A DNA stretch of 64,000 bases from an uncultured bacterium (GTDB lineage: Bacteria; Patescibacteriota; Saccharimonadia; Saccharimonadales; Saccharimonadaceae), in assembly GCA_903899655.1 (NCBI GenBank), contig CAIUKF010000010.1, forward strand, positions 81,804 through 145,803, written 5' to 3'. Below, one piece after another: positions 35,967 through 45,820 of this stretch. Numbering within the stretch: the first letter of the stretch is position 1; the number at the start of each line of letters is the position of its first letter. The position numbers were made by a program, and so were the translations under genes. The notes under the pieces are model-generated. The model was not told the DNA's origin. It worked only from the letters and a program-made list of their open reading frames with translations, and ran no database searches.

Positions 35967-36367
35967 GCAATCTTTTTTTCTAAGAATCCAATTCGATTTT
36001 CGTGAAATTCAATTGTTTCGTCCTGTTGAACCTCGTGTCGACTAATCTCGGAAAGTTTTTCGTTGTTTGGTACTAATTGCTCAAATATATCTTGAATTGT
36101 GTCATCGGTTTCTTCGTGCAATACTTCTAGTCGACGAACGTCAGTTTTTAGTTCACCAACATCTTTTTTTAAGATTGCAACATCGGTTTTTATATCACCT
36201 AAATCGGTTTGCATAGCTTTAGTGTGCGTTTCGTTAATTCTAAGGCGCAAGTTAATCATCTTTAGGTCGGCTTTTGTCGAGCTGGTATCACTCCTAAGAG
36301 CCTTGACTTCAGTAATCAGGCTATCAAGTTTACTTAAAACATTGATATTAAGTTCATCTTGTTTCAT
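35963..36367 (-). CDS. coiled-coil protein, unknown
   Basis: 134 residues of nearly continuous coiled coil (SKLDSLITEVKALRSD, KTDVAILKKDVGELKTDV, LEVLHEETDDTIQDIFEQL). No membrane segment or signal. It heads the operon with exonuclease III. The promoter looks leaderless: TGGTATAAT ends 6 nt before the ATG. It has the same general design as the gene at 23216-23569. Confidence 0.6.
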   Translation of the reverse strand: MKQDELNINVLSKLDSLITEVKALRSDTSSTKADLKMINLRLRINETHTKAMQTDLGDIKTDVAILKKDVGELKTDVRRLEVLHEETDDTIQDIFEQLVPNNEKLSEISRHEVQQDETIEFHENRIGFLEKKIA

Positions 36368-36412
36368 ATGACTATTATACCATTTTGCGGATAATTTTAG
36401 AATTTAGGAGAT

Positions 36413-36700
36413 CTATTTTTTGTGGCGATTTATCATTATATAAAAATAAAACCAAACAGCAGATATAGCGACGGTTGATATTGCGGCATTCAAACTCCCC
36501 TTGCCAAGTTCAGGCCAAAGCATGTCAAAGCCTAATATGTGAAACATATTGGCTTGGTTGACGTCACCATTACGGACGGCGTTAAACAGCGCGATTGTTA
36601 AGTGTAATGCCGCTGAAAGCAACATTGTGTAAAAAAGCGCCATCGATGAAGCACTGTAATATTGAGGTAAAAGTTTTGATATTTTTCGTATTCTGTTCAT
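36413..36700 (-). CDS. small membrane protein, unknown
   Basis: 95 residues with hydrophobic segments at about 14-38 and 68-90. An extended -10 (TGATATTAT) ends 6 nt before the ATG at 36700. It is divergent from the glycosyltransferase gene. No family is recognised. Confidence 0.55.
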   Translation of the reverse strand: MNRIRKISKLLPQYYSASSMALFYTMLLSAALHLTIALFNAVRNGDVNQANMFHILGFDMLWPELGKGSLNAAISTVAISAVWFYFYIMINRHKK

Positions 36701-36738
36701 TAAACAATAATATCACGTGTGCTACAATAAAGGATATT

Positions 36739-37920
36739 ATGAGGATATTGATTGCTAATGATCAACACTGGCCAATGCGTAGCGGTGTGGCAACTGCCGT
36801 CCGAACATTGGCGCAGGGCTTGTCAAGATTGGGTTATGAAGTACTGGTTGTGGCGCCATCACAAAACAGTAAAAGTAGTACTGAAAAGGACGTAAATTAT
36901 ACGATTCGACGGATTCGTTCGTTGCCACTTTTCTTTCGTAAAAATTTGCGTGTCGCAGCGACTTATGACCGTGAAATACGCAAAATAATCCAAGATTTTA
37001 ATCCCGATATCGTTCACGTCCATACTCAACTGACAGTTGGTCTGTCGGTGCTTAAAATGGCAAACAGTTTAGGGATTCCGGTTGTGGCGACTAACCACGT
37101 TATGCCTGACAATATTATCAAAAATGTCAAAGCTTTAAAGCCTGTATCACGTCCAATATCACATATCTTAAGCGAGTACGGGCTGTTGCTGTACAAAGGT
37201 GTCAAGCGAATTATCTTCCCGACTGAATCAGTTTTAGGACTGTTCAACTTGGAAAGAATTGAAGCGCCAGCGGTAGCGATATCTAACGGTATTGATTTGT
37301 CGATTTACACTCCCCGAAAACCAAAAAAATATATTTATGACAAATTTGACATCCCAACTGACAAAAAAATAATTGCTTGGATTGGTCGTTTGGATGTTGA
37401 AAAGCATTTGGATGTGGCAGTAAAATCGTTTGCAAAATTATGTGCAGATTACGCTGACGTTCATATGTTGATTGTTGGTATGGGCAATGATGAAAGTCGA
37501 TTGTTGGATTTGGTGGAAGAACTAGATATTGCTGATCGTGTCACTTTTACAGGACTAGTATCGGACGAAGATAAATACGAATTGCACCGCGTAACGACAA
37601 TTTTTGCAGTGCCATCACCAAACGAATTGCAATGTTTGTCGATGTTGGAATCAATGGCTTGCGGTAAACCAATTGTGGCAGTCAATGCTGGGGCTTTGGC
37701 TGAACTTTGTTTGAATGATGACGATGGATATTTGGTGTCAGTTGATGATGTCGATGGATTTACCAGGTCATACCAAATGTTATTGGATAATCCAGATCGA
37801 TTGAAAAAGTTTGGTCAGCGCGCCCGCGAAGTAGCTGAAACTCATGACACAGCGGTTGTGATGCCACGATTTGCTAAATTATATGCTGAAGTTATTGCAG
37901 AAAGTCGCGCAGATTCTTAG
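36739..37920 (+). CDS. GT4-family glycosyltransferase
   Basis: 393 residues from ATG 36739 (AGGA upstream). The longer ORF start lies in another promoter region and has no family similarity. GT-B fold: N-domain MRILIANDQHWPMRSGVATAVRTLAQGL; C-domain IGRLDVEKHLDVAVKSF, and the E(x7)E motif SPNELQCLSMLESMACGKPIVA. It is similar to alpha-mannosyl- and diacylglycerol glucosyltransferases (PimB/MgdA type), acting at the membrane surface on lipid or cell-wall acceptors. Donor and acceptor are not certain. Its 3' end overlaps the convergent hydrolase by 29 nt. Confidence 0.88.
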   Translation: MRILIANDQHWPMRSGVATAVRTLAQGLSRLGYEVLVVAPSQNSKSSTEKDVNYTIRRIRSLPLFFRKNLRVAATYDREIRKIIQDFNPDIVHVHTQLTVGLSVLKMANSLGIPVVATNHVMPDNIIKNVKALKPVSRPISHILSEYGLLLYKGVKRIIFPTESVLGLFNLERIEAPAVAISNGIDLSIYTPRKPKKYIYDKFDIPTDKKIIAWIGRLDVEKHLDVAVKSFAKLCADYADVHMLIVGMGNDESRLLDLVEELDIADRVTFTGLVSDEDKYELHRVTTIFAVPSPNELQCLSMLESMACGKPIVAVNAGALAELCLNDDDGYLVSVDDVDGFTRSYQMLLDNPDRLKKFGQRAREVAETHDTAVVMPRFAKLYAEVIAESRADS

Positions 37921-38728
37921 CAATTAATTCAGGCTTTTCGTAATGCGCCAGATGTCCGACGTTTGGCAAAACGACCAACTTGGCATTCAAAGCTTTGGCG
38001 GCTTTACGTTCTTGTTTAAGTGGCGATACGTTATCTTTTTCGCCCGAGATAATTAATATGTCATAATTTGTAAGTTTGTGGGCAAACTGGTTAATGCCAC
38101 GATTGCTAATCTCTTCGTGTAATTTACGATAAAGTGTAATACTGCTGATGTAATCAAGATTTTTGTAGTGGTGATTAATCATGTCGTTATTTAATTTAGC
38201 GTCATCAGTCGTTGACATTAATTTAGTTAATAGCCGTGATAAAAATTTGCTTTTGACGATTTTTTCGCCAAAAACTGGGACGTGTTCGCCAATTCTATAA
38301 TGTAAACTACCTAGTAATGCGCCAGCTTTGCGGTTGTCGGTTATGGTGATTGGTGTTGGAACGGGGCTGATTAAAACGGTTTTTTGAGCGTAAATATCTT
38401 TGCCATATTCCAACATTACGGCTGCCACTAGGCCGCCCATTGAATGGCCAATTAAATATGGTCGGTTTAGTTTTAGACTGACGGCTAATTCATTAGTTAG
38501 TTTGGCGATACCTTCGACGCTAGAGTTTTTTTGGTTGATAGTACTTTCGCCAAAACCAGGCAAATCCGGGATAATTAATCGATAATTTTGAAGTAGTGGT
38601 GTCAGATATTGAAAGCCTTCGTGGCTGCCGGTGATACCGTGAACCATGAATATAGTTGGTTTTTTGTCGGTATGATATTCCCAATACAGGATTACTTCGC
38701 CATCGTTTGATACCCACTCTTTTTTCAT
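37892..38728 (-). CDS. alpha/beta hydrolase
   Basis: 278 residues. Oxyanion region VHGITGSHEG, nucleophile elbow GHSMGG (Ser about 94), acid in SGEKDNVSP and His in NVGHLAHYEKPE. No signal peptide; a cytoplasmic esterase/lipase-type enzyme of unknown substrate. Its ATG overlaps the smpB stop by 4 nt, so it is translated with smpB. It overlaps the glycosyltransferase end on the other strand. Confidence 0.88.
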   Translation of the reverse strand: MKKEWVSNDGEVILYWEYHTDKKPTIFMVHGITGSHEGFQYLTPLLQNYRLIIPDLPGFGESTINQKNSSVEGIAKLTNELAVSLKLNRPYLIGHSMGGLVAAVMLEYGKDIYAQKTVLISPVPTPITITDNRKAGALLGSLHYRIGEHVPVFGEKIVKSKFLSRLLTKLMSTTDDAKLNNDMINHHYKNLDYISSITLYRKLHEEISNRGINQFAHKLTNYDILIISGEKDNVSPLKQERKAAKALNAKLVVLPNVGHLAHYEKPELIAKNLRDFLQ

Positions 38729-39201
38729 CGATTCCCTTTCAAAATGCTTTTGTTCTCTCGTTCAATATCGCGACGTTTTAAAGTTTCGCGCTTGTCGTAA
38801 TTCTTTTTACCTTTACCGACGGCAATAACAACTTTAATAAATCGGCCGTTGGTTAATAATTTAGTTGGGATAATACTCATTCCAGATTGTTTGCGGGCGA
38901 TTAAATCATCAATTTGTTTGCGCTTAGCCAGTAATTTGCGGGGTGAAGTATCAATCGACCTGGCATTAGTGTTGCCTTTTTCATTCAATTTAAGGCTGAA
39001 ACTGGCGTTATTTAGCCATAATTCATTGTCGCGGATGGTTACAAACGAACCCTTTAATTGGACGTGCCCATCGCGGGCGGCGCGAGTTTCCATGCCAGTT
39101 AAGGCAATGCCAACAACTAAATCCTCTTCCAAAGCATAGTCAAAAGACGCACGACGATTTGTGATTGCGTTTGGTTTTTTGATTTTTGCTTTTTTAACCA
39201 T
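38725..39201 (-). CDS. smpB: SsrA-binding protein SmpB
   Basis: From ATG 39201 the protein has 158 residues, normal for SmpB. Core: NRRASFDYALEEDLVVGIALTGMETRAARDGHVQLKGSFV, then RKLLAKRKQIDDL and the basic tail KKNYDKRETLKRRDIERE. It delivers tmRNA to stalled ribosomes. The tail helix occupies the mRNA channel. A TGGTACAAT box ends 7 nt before this ATG, which supports the start and a leaderless mRNA; the longer ORF start at 39270 is not supported. No tmRNA gene was recognised in the window. Confidence 0.93.
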   Translation of the reverse strand: MVKKAKIKKPNAITNRRASFDYALEEDLVVGIALTGMETRAARDGHVQLKGSFVTIRDNELWLNNASFSLKLNEKGNTNARSIDTSPRKLLAKRKQIDDLIARKQSGMSIIPTKLLTNGRFIKVVIAVGKGKKNYDKRETLKRRDIERENKSILKGNR

Positions 39202-39294
39202 GCTATATATTGTACCAGAGGTTAGATACATTTTATTGTTTTCCCTTTTGCTATTATCTGTCAATTTCACCTCTGTTATGATACACTGTTACAA

Positions 39295-40926
39295 ATGATT
39301 GCTGATATTATTGTTACCGAAAAAAGCTTTGGCCCTAAAATACTTATGAGTAATATTAAGTTTAGTATTGATGATGGCGAAAAAGTTGGTGTTGTTGGAC
39401 GCAATGGTGTCGGCAAATCGACGTTGTTTGGGATATTGGCTGGCGCCGACAAAGATTTTACCGGTGAGATTATTTACAAACGTGGCGTGGTTGTTGTTTC
39501 GACCGCCCAGGAGCACCATGATATGGGCGATACGACGGTGTTGCAGTATGTCTTGTCGGGGTTACCTGAGTACACCGAACTCAGTCGAATTATCGAAACT
39601 TACCCTGAAACTATGGGCGAAGACATGAAAAAGATTGACGAATATACTCAGGCTTTGATGCGGTTTGACGATAAAGGTTTTTATCAAATCGAAGAAAAAA
39701 TTGAGCGTGAATTGGATAATTTTCAGTTGCCTGGTATCGCCCACCGCGCCTTTTCGACCCTGTCTGGTGGTCAAAAACGACTGGTAGAAGTTGTTAAAGT
39801 CATGCATAGCGACGCCAGTTTGGCACTGGTGGATGAGCCGACTAACCACATGGATTACATTGCCAAAGCCCAATATGTGGAATGGATGAAAAACGCCCAT
39901 GAAGCAATGTTGGTTATTACTCACGACCGTGATGTATTGAACGAAGTTGATCGTATTATCGAATTAAAAGACGGCGAAAATGCCAGTTATAAGGGTAATT
40001 ATGATGCATATTTAAAGCAAAATGCCGTTTCGACTGGTACACAAATGAACGATTTTGAAATGGCTGAAAAGCGAATTGTTAATTTAAAGCAAAAAGTTAT
40101 CGATTATCAGCGACTAAAAGAAAAATCACGTAACCCTGGCACTATTCAAAAGTTTAAACGATTGGAAAATAATTCACGAGCTGAACTGGCCGAGTTACAG
40201 GCCAAAGAAAAACCAACTTTTTGGATTGATAAAGAATCAGCTGCTAATTTGAATTACAAAGTCGCTGCTCAATATGACAAATTCAAGGCTAAAAACATTC
40301 GGATGAATTTGAGAAACGAAGAGTCACGCAGCAAACACGTTTTATTGGCAGCTCGTGATGTATCGCTAGGTTATGATAAGCCCCTGTTTAAAGGTGTTAA
40401 TATCGATTTGCGCGAGGGTGAAGCGTTGGAATTTCGAGGACGCAATGGTTGCGGCAAAACAACATTAATTAAGGCGATTTTGGGTGATACATCGCCTAAA
40501 TTCTTTGGCGGTGAGATTACTCTGGATAAACATGTTCGAATTGGCGTTTACGAACAAGAAGTCTCGCCTGTTTATTTTGATTTAACACTAGAAGACGCGA
40601 TTGAACGCATGTATTTAGATCGCAAATTGTCGATATCGACGACTAAAATTCGCAGTCTAATGAGCGATTATTTGTTTATTGAAAGTGACGGCAAAACACC
40701 AATTTCACGACTTTCGGGTGGTCAAAAAGCCCGTTTTCAGTTAATTACGATGTTGGCTAATAACCCACAACTGCTGATTTTGGACGAGCCGACAAACCAC
40801 TTGGATTTGCCAAGTATTGAAGAGTTAGAGACAGCGCTGGCAAAGTATAGCGGTGCGATTGTTTACGTCAGTCACGATGGATATTTTCGTCAAGCAATTG
40901 GTGGCGAAGTCTTGTTAATAAGTTAA
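39295..40926 (+). CDS. ABC-F family ATPase
   Basis: 543 residues with two ABC domains in one chain and no membrane segments. Domain 1: Walker A VGRNGVGKST, signature LSGGQKRLVE, Walker B LVDEPTNHMD. Domain 2: GRNGCGKTT, LSGGQKARFQ, LILDEPTNHLD. The linker (about 245-300, KQKVIDYQRLKEKSRNPG) is the short P-site tRNA interaction motif. ABC-F proteins bind the ribosomal E site and relieve stalled translation; EttA and antibiotic-protection factors belong here. A housekeeping role is more likely than resistance. Confidence 0.92.
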   Translation: MIADIIVTEKSFGPKILMSNIKFSIDDGEKVGVVGRNGVGKSTLFGILAGADKDFTGEIIYKRGVVVVSTAQEHHDMGDTTVLQYVLSGLPEYTELSRIIETYPETMGEDMKKIDEYTQALMRFDDKGFYQIEEKIERELDNFQLPGIAHRAFSTLSGGQKRLVEVVKVMHSDASLALVDEPTNHMDYIAKAQYVEWMKNAHEAMLVITHDRDVLNEVDRIIELKDGENASYKGNYDAYLKQNAVSTGTQMNDFEMAEKRIVNLKQKVIDYQRLKEKSRNPGTIQKFKRLENNSRAELAELQAKEKPTFWIDKESAANLNYKVAAQYDKFKAKNIRMNLRNEESRSKHVLLAARDVSLGYDKPLFKGVNIDLREGEALEFRGRNGCGKTTLIKAILGDTSPKFFGGEITLDKHVRIGVYEQEVSPVYFDLTLEDAIERMYLDRKLSISTTKIRSLMSDYLFIESDGKTPISRLSGGQKARFQLITMLANNPQLLILDEPTNHLDLPSIEELETALAKYSGAIVYVSHDGYFRQAIGGEVLLIS

Positions 40927-40949
40927 CGTACTTATGCTATAATTTAGCT

Positions 40950-43900
40950 ATGAAATCTCGCCGTTTAAGTGGTTTTGCATTGCCTACTGTTTTGATCGCA
41001 TCCATCGTCATGCTAACCGTTCTATTGGTGTCAGTTACCTCTACTGCAGCTGTTAGGGTTGCCTTACAAACTCAGTATTACAGTCAACTATCTCAAACCG
41101 CCAGTGATGCTGGTGTAGTCTATGCTAAAGCTTGCCTAGCTGCTAACAATGGTGTCCCACTATGGACTGATGCTAATCCATTAACTCCCTACACTGACTG
41201 CTCAGGACTTCAAACCCTTGGCTTTACCTGTCTAACTGGGCAAACCCTATCAACTGACACTCGTTGTTCAGTCACAACTACTGACAGCGGTACAGGTATT
41301 CAAGCTTCCTTTTCAGTTAAACGTCCAGCCACTGACTCTAACGGTAAAGCTACTAACGTTGATGCCGCTGGTTCGGTAAAAGTACTACGTACATCAGACA
41401 ACAGCATCTGGCGTCAATATAATCAAGAAAATGTGTCAAAAGTTTCCAATTCACCTACCATTCAAGTTTTAGTTGTGGGTGGTGGTGGTGGTGGTGGGTC
41501 AGATTCATATTCAGGTGGTGGTGGCGGCGGTGGTGAGTATCGATACATTAGTTCATTTAGTGTAGCGTCTCAATCGTATCCAGTAGTTATTGGTAGCGGT
41601 GGTAGTGGTAGTCGTGTAACAGCTTCAGGTGCAACATCTGGTGGAATTTCATCTTTTTCAACTATTATTGCAGATGGAGGTGGACCTGGTGGGGATGGTT
41701 ATGCAGTATCTCGTAATGGTGCTTCAGGTGGTGGAGGTGGCTATGGAGCCTCTGTGGGCGGTACTGGTTCTCAAGGTAACAATGGCGGAAGCGGTACGAG
41801 TAGCGGAAATTATCCTTCAGGTGGTGGTGGTGGTTCTGGCGCAGCAGGCTCAAATGGATCTGGCTCAGTATCTGGTAACGGAGGAATAGGTACGATGAAT
41901 ACTATATCAGGTACAGCTACTTATTATGCTGGTGGTGGCGGTGGAAGTGGTAGTGTTTCGTGGGGGTCTACGCCTGGCTCAGGTGGCTTAGGTGGTGGCG
42001 GAAATGGCACTACTTCTGCAAACGGTAATGCTGGCACAGCTAATACTGGTGGCGGTGGTGGTGCAGCTGGCAATAATGCCAATGCTGGTGGTGCAGGTGG
42101 TTCTGGGGTTGTTATTGTCTCTTATCCTACTGGTTCAATGACAGCAACTGGTGGCACAATTACTACGGCAGGATTAAACACAGTGCATACTTTTACTGGA
42201 AGTGGTGTATTCTCTGTTGTTCCGAATGTATCATCAGTAAAAGTTTTGGTTGTTGGCGGTGGCGGTGGCGGTGGAACTTCAGGTGGTGGCGGGGCTGGTG
42301 GAGTTATTTATCAAGGTGCTTTCGCTGTAAGTAATGCCAGTTATTCTATTGTCGTCGGAACAGGTGGTGCATCCCAAAATAACGGTTCTAATTCAACCTT
42401 CTCAACTCTTACTGCTATTGGTGGTGGTCGAGGTAATAATGGTGGTGCAAACGGGTATGATGGTGGATCTGGTGGTGGTGGCGGAGAAAATAGTGGCGGT
42501 CCAACGTATGGTGGTGGTGTAAATTATGTAGCCAATCAACTAGGTTACAGTGGTGGTGGCAACGGTTCATATGTTGCTAGTCCCTATCCATCTGGCGGTG
42601 GTGGCGGTGCTGGTGGACTGGGCGGTTCGGGTACAGGTGCTGCAATATCAGGAAACGGCGGTATTGGTTTGTCATACAGTATTACTGGTGCTAGTGTTTG
42701 TTATGCAGGCGGCGGCGGCGGCGGTATCCGAGCAGGTGGAACTGCAGGTACAGCAACTTGTGGCGGCGGTGCGGGCAGCAATAATAGTAGTAATGCTGGA
42801 ACGGCGGCGACAGCTAATACTGGCGGTGGTGGCGGTGGTGGCTCGTCTACTTCTGCTGGTGGACAAGGTGGTTCTGGGGTTGTTATTATTTCTTATCCAA
42901 ATGGGTCATTAATTGCAACCGGCACGGGCGGCGATGCTGTTACATATACAGATTCAAATAATCTAAATCCAAGGTCTGGAACGTCTTATGTAGGGGGTTA
43001 TACTATCCATACATTTACAAGTAATGGAAACTTTGTGATAGGTAGGCCCATAAGTGTTTTAGTCGTTGGTGGCGGTGGTGGCGGTGGTGGTGGTGAATCA
43101 AATCCTGCTGGCGATGCTCCTGGCGGTGGTGGTGCCGGTGGATATGTCTATAGTCCTTCATATTCTATATCTGGTTTGCCGCAATTTTATCCAGTAACTG
43201 TTGGCTATGGTGGTAGCGGTGCTGCTGCAAATACTGGAGGTAATCCTGGCATTAAAGGTGGCGATTCTATTTTTGACACTCTGTATGCTTTTGGTGGAGG
43301 CTATGGTGCTGGCCAAGAGGGCAATGGTGGTTTTGGTGGCTCTGGCGGCGGTGCTGGTGGAAATTGTAATTCTGGCAACAAAGTCGGTGGGTTGGGTGTG
43401 AACGGCCAAGGTTATAAAGGCCAAGATAATATAGATTCGGCTTGTACATATCGTGGCGGGTCAGGTGGTGGTGGTGCCGGTGGTGCCGCTGGGTATAATT
43501 TAAGCAATGGCGGTGGTGGTGGCGGTGGTGGCGGTCTTTCAAATAGTATTTCTGGTTTATCTGTAACTTATGCTGGTGGCGGTGGCGGTGGCGCTGGTAG
43601 AAACGTTGGTGCTCTTGGCGGTGCTGGCCAAGCTGGTGGTGGTTCTGGTGGCTCGTCTCCAAGTGGTAATGGTGGTAATGCAACAGCAAATACAGGTAGT
43701 GGCGGTGGTGGATCGGGTTCTGGCGTAGGCACTGGTGGTAATGGTGGTTCGGGTATAGTAATTATTTCTTATCCTACTGGTTCTATATCTGCAACTGGCG
43801 GTACAATAACTATTTCAGGCGGAAACACTATCCACACTTTTACTAGCAGTGGAAACTTTATAGTCGGCCCATCTGCGCCTGTTAAAATCTTAGTAGTTGC

Positions 43901-45323
43901 TGGTGGTGGCAATGGCGGCGGTGGCGGTGCTGGTGTAGCTGGTGCTGGTGGTGGTGCAGGTGGATATATTTATAATTCTTCATTCGCGGTATCAACATCT
44001 TCGTCCTATGGAATAGTTGTTGGTGGAAGTGCTCAAAATTCGTCATTTAGTTCAATGACGGCACTTGCCGGCGGTGGCGGCAGTAGTGTTGGAGGTAATT
44101 ATGGTTACAACGGCGCCTCTGGCGGTGGCGGGACTGGTAATCTTGCTAGTGGAACAGGTATTTTTGGTATGGGTTATAGTGGTGGAACTGGGTATGGCAC
44201 CTATGGTGGTACGAATTGTTCAGCTGGCGGCGGCGGCGGATCTTCAGGGGTAGGCTCAAATGGTATTGGATCAGGCGCTAACGGGACGACTGGCGGTGCT
44301 GGCGGTGTGGGGACTTCAAATTCAATAACTGGCACTAATGTTGTTTATGCTGCCGGTGGCAGAGGTGGTGATAATTCACCGGTTTTGAATGGTACAAATG
44401 GGACTGCATATACTGGCAATGGAGGTGCTGGTGCATATGGAGGTGGAACTAATGGTGGTTCGGGCGGATCAGGTATTGTTGTGGTTTCTTATCCAACTGG
44501 TCTACTAACTGCTACTGGCGGAGACACAATAACATATACTGATTCTAATAATCAAAATTCAAGGTCTACTCCCGCTTATGCTGGCGGAAACACCATCCAT
44601 ACTTTTCTAAGTAATGGCACATTTTCTGTAACATCAGTTACAAGTGTCCCTCTTCTTAATAGCCTAATCTCTTATTGGAAATTAGATGAGTCTTCGGGAA
44701 ATGCTAGTGATATGGTTAGTGGTAATAATGGCACAAACACCAATACCTCTTACGCAGCAGCAAAAATTAATAATGGCGGCAGCTTTAATGGAACTAGTAG
44801 TATATTGGCATTGACGAACTTATCTGGTCATTCTGATTTCAGTATGAATTATTGGGCAAAGTTTAACGGCGCTACAACTAGTGGTGGTTCAATACCTTTT
44901 GGTACAAGTGATGGCTATATTGAGTTTTATAACGCTTCTGGTGTTGAAAAAATTAATGCCTGTGCATGGGTTAACCGAAATGGCGTTACTGGTACGAATT
45001 CTATTTATTGCTATGGTTTGACTAATCCAGTGGTTAATACTGCTTGGCATCAATATTCATTTACAGCGTCAGGTACAAACTTTGCTTTATATATAGACGG
45101 TTCGTTAATCTCAAATACAGGCTGGACACTTCAGACGCCGTCATATAATTACACTGGAACTCAAATTGGCAGTTTTTATAGGAGTTCTGGTACACCTGGC
45201 TATGTTGAATATTTTAGTGGATTAGAGGATGAGGTTGGTTTTTGGACAAGGTTACTAAGTAGTAGTGAGATTACGTCGCTGTATAATAGCGGTTCCGGCC
45301 GACAGTATCCATTTTTCCCTTAG
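40950..45323 (+). CDS. giant pilin-like surface protein with four glycine-rich modules and a LamG domain
   Basis: 1457 residues. The N-terminus SRRLSGFALPTVLIASIVMLTVLLVSV is a prepilin/PilX-like signal with Gly/Phe cleavage. Four glycine-rich modules follow, starting near 41460, 42238, 43050 and 43885. Each opens with VLVVGGGGG or VLVVAGGG and ends with a GGSGVVIISYPTGS-like strand and a T(I/V)HTF hairpin. The last 220 residues form a LamG domain (SYWKLDESSGNASD to DEVGFWTRLL). It is likely a displayed fibre or adhesin. TGCTATAAT ends 6 nt before the ATG (leaderless). The GGT-rich DNA gives long antisense shadows. Confidence 0.8.
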   Translation: MKSRRLSGFALPTVLIASIVMLTVLLVSVTSTAAVRVALQTQYYSQLSQTASDAGVVYAKACLAANNGVPLWTDANPLTPYTDCSGLQTLGFTCLTGQTLSTDTRCSVTTTDSGTGIQASFSVKRPATDSNGKATNVDAAGSVKVLRTSDNSIWRQYNQENVSKVSNSPTIQVLVVGGGGGGGSDSYSGGGGGGGEYRYISSFSVASQSYPVVIGSGGSGSRVTASGATSGGISSFSTIIADGGGPGGDGYAVSRNGASGGGGGYGASVGGTGSQGNNGGSGTSSGNYPSGGGGGSGAAGSNGSGSVSGNGGIGTMNTISGTATYYAGGGGGSGSVSWGSTPGSGGLGGGGNGTTSANGNAGTANTGGGGGAAGNNANAGGAGGSGVVIVSYPTGSMTATGGTITTAGLNTVHTFTGSGVFSVVPNVSSVKVLVVGGGGGGGTSGGGGAGGVIYQGAFAVSNASYSIVVGTGGASQNNGSNSTFSTLTAIGGGRGNNGGANGYDGGSGGGGGENSGGPTYGGGVNYVANQLGYSGGGNGSYVASPYPSGGGGGAGGLGGSGTGAAISGNGGIGLSYSITGASVCYAGGGGGGIRAGGTAGTATCGGGAGSNNSSNAGTAATANTGGGGGGGSSTSAGGQGGSGVVIISYPNGSLIATGTGGDAVTYTDSNNLNPRSGTSYVGGYTIHTFTSNGNFVIGRPISVLVVGGGGGGGGGESNPAGDAPGGGGAGGYVYSPSYSISGLPQFYPVTVGYGGSGAAANTGGNPGIKGGDSIFDTLYAFGGGYGAGQEGNGGFGGSGGGAGGNCNSGNKVGGLGVNGQGYKGQDNIDSACTYRGGSGGGGAGGAAGYNLSNGGGGGGGGGLSNSISGLSVTYAGGGGGGAGRNVGALGGAGQAGGGSGGSSPSGNGGNATANTGSGGGGSGSGVGTGGNGGSGIVIISYPTGSISATGGTITISGGNTIHTFTSSGNFIVGPSAPVKILVVAGGGNGGGGGAGVAGAGGGAGGYIYNSSFAVSTSSSYGIVVGGSAQNSSFSSMTALAGGGGSSVGGNYGYNGASGGGGTGNLASGTGIFGMGYSGGTGYGTYGGTNCSAGGGGGSSGVGSNGIGSGANGTTGGAGGVGTSNSITGTNVVYAAGGRGGDNSPVLNGTNGTAYTGNGGAGAYGGGTNGGSGGSGIVVVSYPTGLLTATGGDTITYTDSNNQNSRSTPAYAGGNTIHTFLSNGTFSVTSVTSVPLLNSLISYWKLDESSGNASDMVSGNNGTNTNTSYAAAKINNGGSFNGTSSILALTNLSGHSDFSMNYWAKFNGATTSGGSIPFGTSDGYIEFYNASGVEKINACAWVNRNGVTGTNSIYCYGLTNPVVNTAWHQYSFTASGTNFALYIDGSLISNTGWTLQTPSYNYTGTQIGSFYRSSGTPGYVEYFSGLEDEVGFWTRLLSSSEITSLYNSGSGRQYPFFP

Positions 45324-45538
45324 ATATTGTCAATTGAGCGTCTAGTTAAATGCCATTTATTACACGAATCGCATTTGTAAACTGACAATTCCAAATCGTT
45401 ATTAATTAACATTTGATAATCGGCCACTTCCCTGGCTTGGCGCTCGGTCGAATATTGCCTTTTTGTCTGGCAATTATTAATGAAAATTGCTTTGATATGT
45501 TTGATTTGTTTATTATGTCGGGGCATATCTCTGTACAT
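45320..45538 (-). CDS. small Cys-containing protein, unknown
   Basis: 72 residues, basic, with a CDSCNKWHLTRR segment that could be half of a zinc ribbon. The stop overlaps the end of the giant pilin gene by 4 nt. AAGGA lies close to the ATG; the Met at 45526 is an alternative start. The family is not identified, but the CxxC-Trp-His pattern resembles short RNA- or ribosome-associated zinc proteins. Confidence 0.5.
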   Translation of the reverse strand: MYRDMPRHNKQIKHIKAIFINNCQTKRQYSTERQAREVADYQMLINNDLELSVYKCDSCNKWHLTRRSIDNI

Positions 45539-45551
45539 ATCCTTATTAGGT

Positions 45552-45560
45552 TGCTATAGT
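45552..45560 (+). promoter_or_regulatory. extended -10 promoter of the ATP synthase operon
   Basis: TG, one base, TATAGT (45555-45560), 8 nt before the ATG at 45569. The -35 region is weak. The layout predicts an mRNA with almost no leader for the first operon gene. Confidence 0.5.
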
Positions 45561-45568
45561 AAGATTAT

Positions 45569-45820
45569 ATGACAGGGTCGCCAATAGCAAATGACGATAA
45601 ACTGAAACAGCCACGTTCTGCGGCTATTTTGTTATCTTTGACGATTTTAGATACGACGGTTCGGATGTTTGTCCCCACTATCGCTGGAACCTTTATTGGT
45701 ATTGCGCTGGATCATATATTTAATACAGTGCCGGTATTTACGGCAATTATGATTATTGTTGGTTTTTCGATCAGTATATTATTGGTAGTAATGCAATTGA
45801 AGGGATTAAAAAAGAAATGA
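45569..45820 (+). CDS. AtpI/AtpZ-like ATP synthase assembly protein
   Basis: 83 residues with two membrane segments (about 27-47 and 52-76), first in the ATP synthase operon and overlapping atpB by 4 nt. Proteins of this place and shape (AtpI, AtpZ) help assemble the c-ring or bring Mg2+ to it. Sequence similarity is weak, so the call rests on size, topology and position. Confidence 0.7.
   Translation: MTGSPIANDDKLKQPRSAAILLSLTILDTTVRMFVPTIAGTFIGIALDHIFNTVPVFTAIMIIVGFSISILLVVMQLKGLKKK

Noticed and set aside
36595..36738. 48-residue N-terminal extension of the glycosyltransferase
   Set aside because: The family start MRILIAND has its own AGGA site, and the extension lies over the divergent membrane gene's promoter and coding start.
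41629..43689. Several long ORFs in other frames over the glycine-rich gene
   Set aside because: They come from the low-complexity GGT/GGC repeat DNA (Val- or His/Thr-rich translations) and are shadows of the real gene.
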